Below, in pieces: positions 59,561 through 64,000 of a stretch of DNA of 64,000 nt. The stretch spans positions 1 through 64,000 of the forward strand of contig CADACD010000006.1 of the NCBI GenBank assembly GCA_902786365.1, given 5' to 3'. The DNA is from an uncultured Lachnospiraceae bacterium. Its GTDB lineage: Bacteria; Bacillota; Clostridia; Lachnospirales; Lachnospiraceae. A program made the translations under genes and the position numbers. The notes beneath the pieces were generated by a model. That model did not search any database. It had not been told where the DNA came from and saw only the letters and a list, made by a program, of their open reading frames with translations. The stretch's first letter is position 1; every line of letters starts with the position of its first letter.

Positions 59561-60973
59561 ATGAGTGAAATGATAAAAGATAATCAAAAATATTTTAACA
59601 GACTTCATATACTTTTAGATGCATTAGTGATAGAAGCATCCTATTTTCTATCATGGATTTTGAAATTTAAGACGTATTTATTTTCACATGAAGGTAACAG
59701 ACTTTCTTTTAATACCTATATGACAACGTTGCTTGGAATTGTTCCGGTATATATGCTTTTGTATCTGGCGTTTCATATGTATACACCAAAGCGGGTTCAG
59801 GGAAGGCGGCTTGAGATAGGTAATATTATTAAAGCAAATTTAATTGGAATACTGCTTATCTGGTCTGCATTATATATTTTAAAAGAAGAACACTATTCGC
59901 GTGTCATGTTAGTGTTGTTTTTCTTTATGAATGTAATTCTTGAGACATGCATAAGGCTCATAATCAGGGCAATGTTACATTTGATGCGAAAAAGTGGAAT
60001 GAATATGAGACATATTCTTCTTGTAGGGTACAGCAGGGCAGCGGAGGCTTATATTGACAGAATAAGAACATTTCCACAATGGGGATATGAGATACATGGA
60101 ATACTGGATGATAATGTAGCCGTGGGAACAGATTACAATGGTGCAAAGGTTCTTGGCAAAACAGAGATATTGACAGAACTGCTGGAACAAAACAGTCTTG
60201 ATGAGATAGCAATCACTTTAGGACTGAGTGAATACAGCAAGTTAGAAAAAATAGTCAGTCTGTGTGAGAGATCCGGGGTTCATACACAGTTTGTACCAGA
60301 TTATAACAACATTATTCCGTCAAAGCCATATACAGAAGATTTGATGGGACTTCCGGTAGTCAATATACGTTATGTGCCATTATCTAATACATTTAATTCA
60401 ATTATAAAGAGGATTATTGATATTATCGGTTCATTTTGTGGAATTATTGTTTTATCACCTTTTTTATTTATTATTGCATGCCTTATTAAATTTACTTCAA
60501 AAGGACCACTGATTTTTAAGCAGGAGAGAGTTGGACTTCGTAATGAACCATTTATGATGTATAAATTCAGGACAATGAAAGTTCAGGATGCAAATGAGGA
60601 AAAGAAGGCTTGGACAGTAAAAGATGATCCGAGAGTAACGAAGGTTGGCAGGATTCTCAGAAAAACAAGTCTTGATGAACTGCCACAGCTCTTTAATATA
60701 TTAAAAGGGGATATGAGTATTGTCGGACCTAGACCGGAAAGACCGTTTTTTGTAGAAAAATTTAGGGATGAAATACCAAGATATATGGTAAAGCACCAGG
60801 TAAGACCGGGGCTCACGGGATGGGCACAGGTGAATGGATACAGAGGTGATACATCTATTAAAAAGAGAATAGATTATGACCTGTATTATATTGAGAACTG
60901 GACATTGGGATTTGACTTTAAAATAATGTTTCTTACCATATTTAAGGGATTTATTAATAAAAACGCATATTAA
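59561..60973 (+). CDS. Undecaprenyl-phosphate sugar phosphotransferase (WbaP/CpsE-like)
   Basis: The product is 470 residues from ATG 59561 (ATGGAGTAAG upstream); an ATG at 59489 would add 24 residues that do not fit the family start, which resembles MIKDNQKYFNRLHILLDAL. Four membrane helices are followed by a Rossmann-like CoA-binding domain (ILLVGYSRAAEAYIDRI), a fifth helix and the catalytic bacterial sugar transferase domain. Its motifs are KQERVGLRNEPFMMYKFRTM, TSLDELPQLFNILKGDMSIVGPRPE and RPGLTGWAQVNGYRG. It transfers a sugar phosphate to undecaprenyl phosphate to start repeat-unit synthesis. An LCP gene follows after 15 bases. Confidence 0.92.
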   Translation: MSEMIKDNQKYFNRLHILLDALVIEASYFLSWILKFKTYLFSHEGNRLSFNTYMTTLLGIVPVYMLLYLAFHMYTPKRVQGRRLEIGNIIKANLIGILLIWSALYILKEEHYSRVMLVLFFFMNVILETCIRLIIRAMLHLMRKSGMNMRHILLVGYSRAAEAYIDRIRTFPQWGYEIHGILDDNVAVGTDYNGAKVLGKTEILTELLEQNSLDEIAITLGLSEYSKLEKIVSLCERSGVHTQFVPDYNNIIPSKPYTEDLMGLPVVNIRYVPLSNTFNSIIKRIIDIIGSFCGIIVLSPFLFIIACLIKFTSKGPLIFKQERVGLRNEPFMMYKFRTMKVQDANEEKKAWTVKDDPRVTKVGRILRKTSLDELPQLFNILKGDMSIVGPRPERPFFVEKFRDEIPRYMVKHQVRPGLTGWAQVNGYRGDTSIKKRIDYDLYYIENWTLGFDFKIMFLTIFKGFINKNAY

Positions 60974-60988
60974 AAGAAAGGAAATAGC

Positions 60989-62251
60989 ATGAAAAAATCA
61001 GATGAAAAGAAAATACCTGCATGGAAAAAGCTGGTATTGACATTAGAATCAATTGTAGTAGTTATCTATGTAGTGATGACAGTTCTGTTTGTGTGGTTTA
61101 AACAGGACAGAAACGGCTTTATAACATATTTTTCAGCAAATCCAATTGTCAGGATGTATCTTAATAAAACAACAAAGGCAGATTATGAGGAAAAAGTACA
61201 GGATATGGATTATGATAAGGACAAGGTTGTCGTTAATGAAGGATTATCAGAAAATATGGAGACATATAGAAATATAGCTTTGTTTGGTATTGATTCAAGA
61301 GGAAGCGAATTTGATGATAGCGCTCACAGTGATACAATTATTGTTTTAAGTATCAATAATAAAACGAAAGAAGTAAGAATGGCTTCAATATACAGGGATA
61401 CAATGCTTAAGATTATTGATGATGATGGTGATGTCAGTTATACGAAATGTAATGCAGCATTTTTTAAAGGTGGACCGGAATGTGCAGTCAATATGTTAAA
61501 TACGAACCTTGACCTAGATATCACAGATTATGTTGTTGTCAATTTCAATGGTCTTGCCAACATTATCGATGCACTGGGAGGGATAGAGGTCAACTTAACT
61601 CCGGAAGAACAGTTTTATGTCAATGGTTATCTGACCGAGACAAGACTCATCACAGGTATGGATGCACCTGATCTTACGACAAATGGGGAGAATGTTCATT
61701 TATCTGGACTTCAGGCAACAGCATATTGTCGTATCAGATATGTTGCATTTTATGATGATGATGGAACAGTATATAACAATGATATGGGAAGAACAGCAAG
61801 ACAGCGTTCAGTTATCAAAAAATTGGTAGAAAAAGCGAAAGGTGCCGGAGCAGCACAGATGATAAGTATTGCAAAGACAATCTTTAACTACAATACAGAA
61901 GATGAGAAAGTGATTGGAACAAGCCTGTCATTTAATGAGGTGCTTGATTTGATACCATATTTGTTAGAGTTCTCACTTTCAGGAAGCGAAGGTTTTCCGT
62001 TTACATGTGATACACCTACAATCAATGGAGCGAGTATGGTGGTTGCAGAAGGATTATCTTACAATGTAACAAAATTGCACGAATATTTATTTGATGAAAA
62101 AAATTATGAGCCTAGTTATACTGTAGAAGAGGTAAGTGATTATCTTGAAACATACACAGGAGTACCGACAGTCAAACTTCCAGAAGACAGAAAAGATGAA
62201 AAGAACGGTTATAGCGGATACTCAGATGAAGACGAATACAATGAAGAATAA
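60989..62251 (+). CDS. LytR-CpsA-Psr (LCP) family cell-wall ligase
   Basis: This 420-residue protein has a GAAAGGAAATAG ribosome binding site. An N-terminal membrane helix (LVLTLESIVVVIYVVMTVLFVW) precedes the extracytoplasmic LCP domain: NIALFGIDSRGS, HSDTIIVLSINNKTKEVRMASIYRDTM with its Asp and Arg residues, YVVVNFNGLANIIDALGGIEVNL, and GLQATAYCRIRYV, then GRTARQRSVI. The C-terminal tail is acidic. LCP enzymes move polyprenyl-linked polymers onto peptidoglycan, fitting its place after the priming transferase at the end of the locus. Confidence 0.94.
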   Translation: MKKSDEKKIPAWKKLVLTLESIVVVIYVVMTVLFVWFKQDRNGFITYFSANPIVRMYLNKTTKADYEEKVQDMDYDKDKVVVNEGLSENMETYRNIALFGIDSRGSEFDDSAHSDTIIVLSINNKTKEVRMASIYRDTMLKIIDDDGDVSYTKCNAAFFKGGPECAVNMLNTNLDLDITDYVVVNFNGLANIIDALGGIEVNLTPEEQFYVNGYLTETRLITGMDAPDLTTNGENVHLSGLQATAYCRIRYVAFYDDDGTVYNNDMGRTARQRSVIKKLVEKAKGAGAAQMISIAKTIFNYNTEDEKVIGTSLSFNEVLDLIPYLLEFSLSGSEGFPFTCDTPTINGASMVVAEGLSYNVTKLHEYLFDEKNYEPSYTVEEVSDYLETYTGVPTVKLPEDRKDEKNGYSGYSDEDEYNEE

Positions 62252-62300
62252 TCACCTTATGATAATCTTATAGTCAGCGATAAGGCAGAAGAATCAAAAA

Positions 62301-62345
62301 AGAAAACTGTTTTTTGAGAAATCATAAAACAGTTTTCTTTTTTTA
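62301..62345 (+). terminator. Terminator at the end of the polysaccharide locus
   Basis: AGAAAACTGTTTT (62301-62313) pairs with AAAACAGTTTTCT (62326-62338), followed by a T-run. The strong symmetrical hairpin separates the LCP gene from htrA. Confidence 0.88.
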
Positions 62346-62473
62346 AATAGACATTTTTTTTTCACCGGTAAAACACATTTTAAACACAAATGACTGATAT
62401 GATACTACTTAATAAAAACAACAACCAAAATAAAAAATAACATGTATACATATTATGCAAGGAGGTAATTGAT

Positions 62474-64000
62474 ATGTCTAATGAATTTAAAAATAATTTT
62501 GATAATGAAAATGTAAATACAGAAGAGCAGAGTAAATTTGATTTGCCGGAAGGAATCGCAAAATTTGAAGAACAGGGAGAAGAAAACCGGACAAATTACT
62601 ATTCATCAACACATTTCGCAGAGAAAGATACCAAAGACAGCCAGAGGCAGGAAGGCTGTCAAGAACAACAGAGATATCAGACGCAGCAGAATTACCAGAC
62701 ACAGTTTGGAACAGAAAATCATTCGGCAGTCGGCACTAAGAAAGCTAAAAAACAGAAAAATAAAGCAGCAAAAACAAAGAAACAGCATGGATTTATCTAT
62801 AAAGGTGTCAGCATTATTGCAAGTGCAGCTGTCTTTGGAGCGGTGGCTTTGGGAACAATCTATGTAGGAGGAGATAAACTTGGAATCATTAATACAGCAT
62901 CTTCCACAGGCAATTCTCAAAATACAAAAATTACATCAACAAAGGTAACAAGTTCAAAAGATGCAATAGGATTATCAAGTATTCAGGCAAGTTCAGATGA
63001 CCAGACACTTGTTTCTGATGTATCAGAGGTGGTTGAAAATGTGATGCCTTCCATTGTTGCAATCACAAGTACTCAGATGGTACAGTCAGTTTACAGCAAC
63101 TGGTGGGGATATTATGGAAACGGAGACGAATATGAAGAGCAGACAGGAGCAGGTTCAGGAATCATTATAGGTCAGAATGATACAGAGCTCCTTGTAGTTA
63201 CAAATAATCATGTTGTTGAAGGAGCGGACAGTCTTCAAGTTCAATTTATTGATGATGAGACAGCTGATGCATATATCAAGGGAACGAATGCAGATAACGA
63301 TCTGGCAGTTGTATCAATCAAGCTTTCAGATATAAAGCAGTCAACACTTGATGCAATTAAGATTGCAACACTTGGTAATTCAGACGAATTAAAAGTAGGA
63401 CAGGGAACAATTGCAATCGGAAATGCACTTGGTTACGGACAGTCTGTCACAACAGGTGTAGTAAGTGCACTGAACAGAGAAGTTGAATATGAGGACAGAA
63501 CAATGACATTGATACAGACAGATGCAGCAATCAATCCGGGTAATAGTGGTGGAGCATTACTCAACACCAAAGGTGAGGTTATCGGTATTAATGCAGCAAA
63601 ATACTCATCTTCATCAGTAGAAGGAATGGGATTTGCCATTCCGGTTTCAGAAGTAACAGATATTATTGAAGAACTCATGAATAGAGAGACACTGATAAAA
63701 GTGGATCCTGAAAAGAAAGGATATATTAATATAAAGGGAAGAGATGTAACAGAAGAGCTGGCAGCAGCTTACGATGCACCGGTTGGAGTACTTGTTGTAG
63801 AAGTAATTGAAAAAGGTGCAGCCGAAAAGGCAGGAATTGAAAAATCAGACATTATTACTGCGATTAATGGTGATAAAGTAACCTCTATGAAAGAGTTGCA
63901 GGAAAAATTGGAATATTACGAAAAGGGAACAACAGTAACTTTGACAGTTCAGTATCTGCAGGATAAAGAATATGTTGAAAAAGAAGTCGAGATAACACTC
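62474..64000 (+). CDS. htrA: HtrA/DegP-like membrane-anchored serine protease (3' end beyond window)
   Basis: The ATG at 62474 has AAGGAGG (62459-62465). The 509 codons present run to the window edge with no stop. Residues 1-105 are a cytosolic, Asn/Gln/Lys-rich low-complexity region, and a membrane helix spans about 110-131. The trypsin-like domain has the complete triad: H246 (TNNHVVEGA), D276 (ADNDLAVV) and S358 (NPGNSGGAL). A PDZ domain starts near residue 410 (YINIKGRDVTEELAAAYDAPVGVLV) and is nearly complete (EKSDIITAINGDKV). HtrA proteases degrade misfolded envelope proteins under stress. It is preceded by a terminator, so it is transcribed separately. Confidence 0.95.
   Translation, partial: MSNEFKNNFDNENVNTEEQSKFDLPEGIAKFEEQGEENRTNYYSSTHFAEKDTKDSQRQEGCQEQQRYQTQQNYQTQFGTENHSAVGTKKAKKQKNKAAKTKKQHGFIYKGVSIIASAAVFGAVALGTIYVGGDKLGIINTASSTGNSQNTKITSTKVTSSKDAIGLSSIQASSDDQTLVSDVSEVVENVMPSIVAITSTQMVQSVYSNWWGYYGNGDEYEEQTGAGSGIIIGQNDTELLVVTNNHVVEGADSLQVQFIDDETADAYIKGTNADNDLAVVSIKLSDIKQSTLDAIKIATLGNSDELKVGQGTIAIGNALGYGQSVTTGVVSALNREVEYEDRTMTLIQTDAAINPGNSGGALLNTKGEVIGINAAKYSSSSVEGMGFAIPVSEVTDIIEELMNRETLIKVDPEKKGYINIKGRDVTEELAAAYDAPVGVLVVEVIEKGAAEKAGIEKSDIITAINGDKVTSMKELQEKLEYYEKGTTVTLTVQYLQDKEYVEKEVEITL

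Overview
This window looks like the chromosome of a low-GC Gram-positive gut-type anaerobe of the class Clostridia, most likely family Lachnospiraceae. The basis is AT-rich DNA, strong AGGAGG-type ribosome binding sites, BspA-like surface proteins, a cdaA-cdaR-glmM block, and an integrative element typical of that family. The genus is not determined.

Region A (1 to about 22,410) is the right-hand part of an integrative element that continues past the left edge. It opens with a broken tandem SpoVG-domain gene, a coiled-coil conserved protein (probably DUF6674) and a small broken membrane-protein gene. Next comes a seven-gene operon (2121-13711) built on a Type III restriction-modification system. 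Its mod and res genes are accompanied by a HTH protein, a large SF2 helicase, a DUF4391 protein, a DUF4365 nuclease-like protein and a small HExxH protein placed between mod and res. After it lie an ADP-ribosylglycohydrolase, two repressors (XRE; XRE-S24), a divergent Y-family polymerase with a protease-less LexA-like domain and small proteins, a possible structured RNA with a strong terminator, a frameshifted XRE gene, a NYN/PIN-like protein, an XRE/Xis in-frame fusion, and a Tn916-type tyrosine integrase whose promoter carries a consensus GAACN4GTTC LexA box.

Region B (about 22,550-27,400) is a small cell-surface/peptide locus. It encodes a low-complexity membrane-anchored protein, an HPr-kinase-like kinase, a PqqD-type RRE protein, a BspA-like leucine-rich-repeat exoprotein and a 32-residue peptide that could be a RiPP precursor.

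Region C (27,500-32,900) holds two membrane proteins, the c-di-AMP cyclase gene cdaA, its regulator cdaR, an HPr-like gene and glmM. This links c-di-AMP signalling to cell-wall precursor supply.

Region D (32,949-62,251) is a large surface-polysaccharide locus interrupted by leuA. It contains glycosyltransferases, UDP-glucose dehydrogenase, a WecF-like transferase, a Wzx-like flippase, a WecE-like sugar aminotransferase, an SDR enzyme, an ATP-grasp ligase, a phosphohexomutase, a methyltransferase with a C-terminal coiled coil, a Wzt/Wzm ABC exporter, a large tandem GT2 protein, a YfhO-like membrane protein, rfbA/rfbC/rfbB, a WbaP-like priming transferase and an LCP ligase. RfbA and RfbB would supply dTDP-4-keto-6-deoxyglucose to both RfbC (rhamnose branch) and WecE (4-amino sugar branch). 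The LCP protein would attach the finished polymer to the wall.

The window ends inside an HtrA-like membrane-anchored serine protease. No rRNA, tRNA or CRISPR array was seen.
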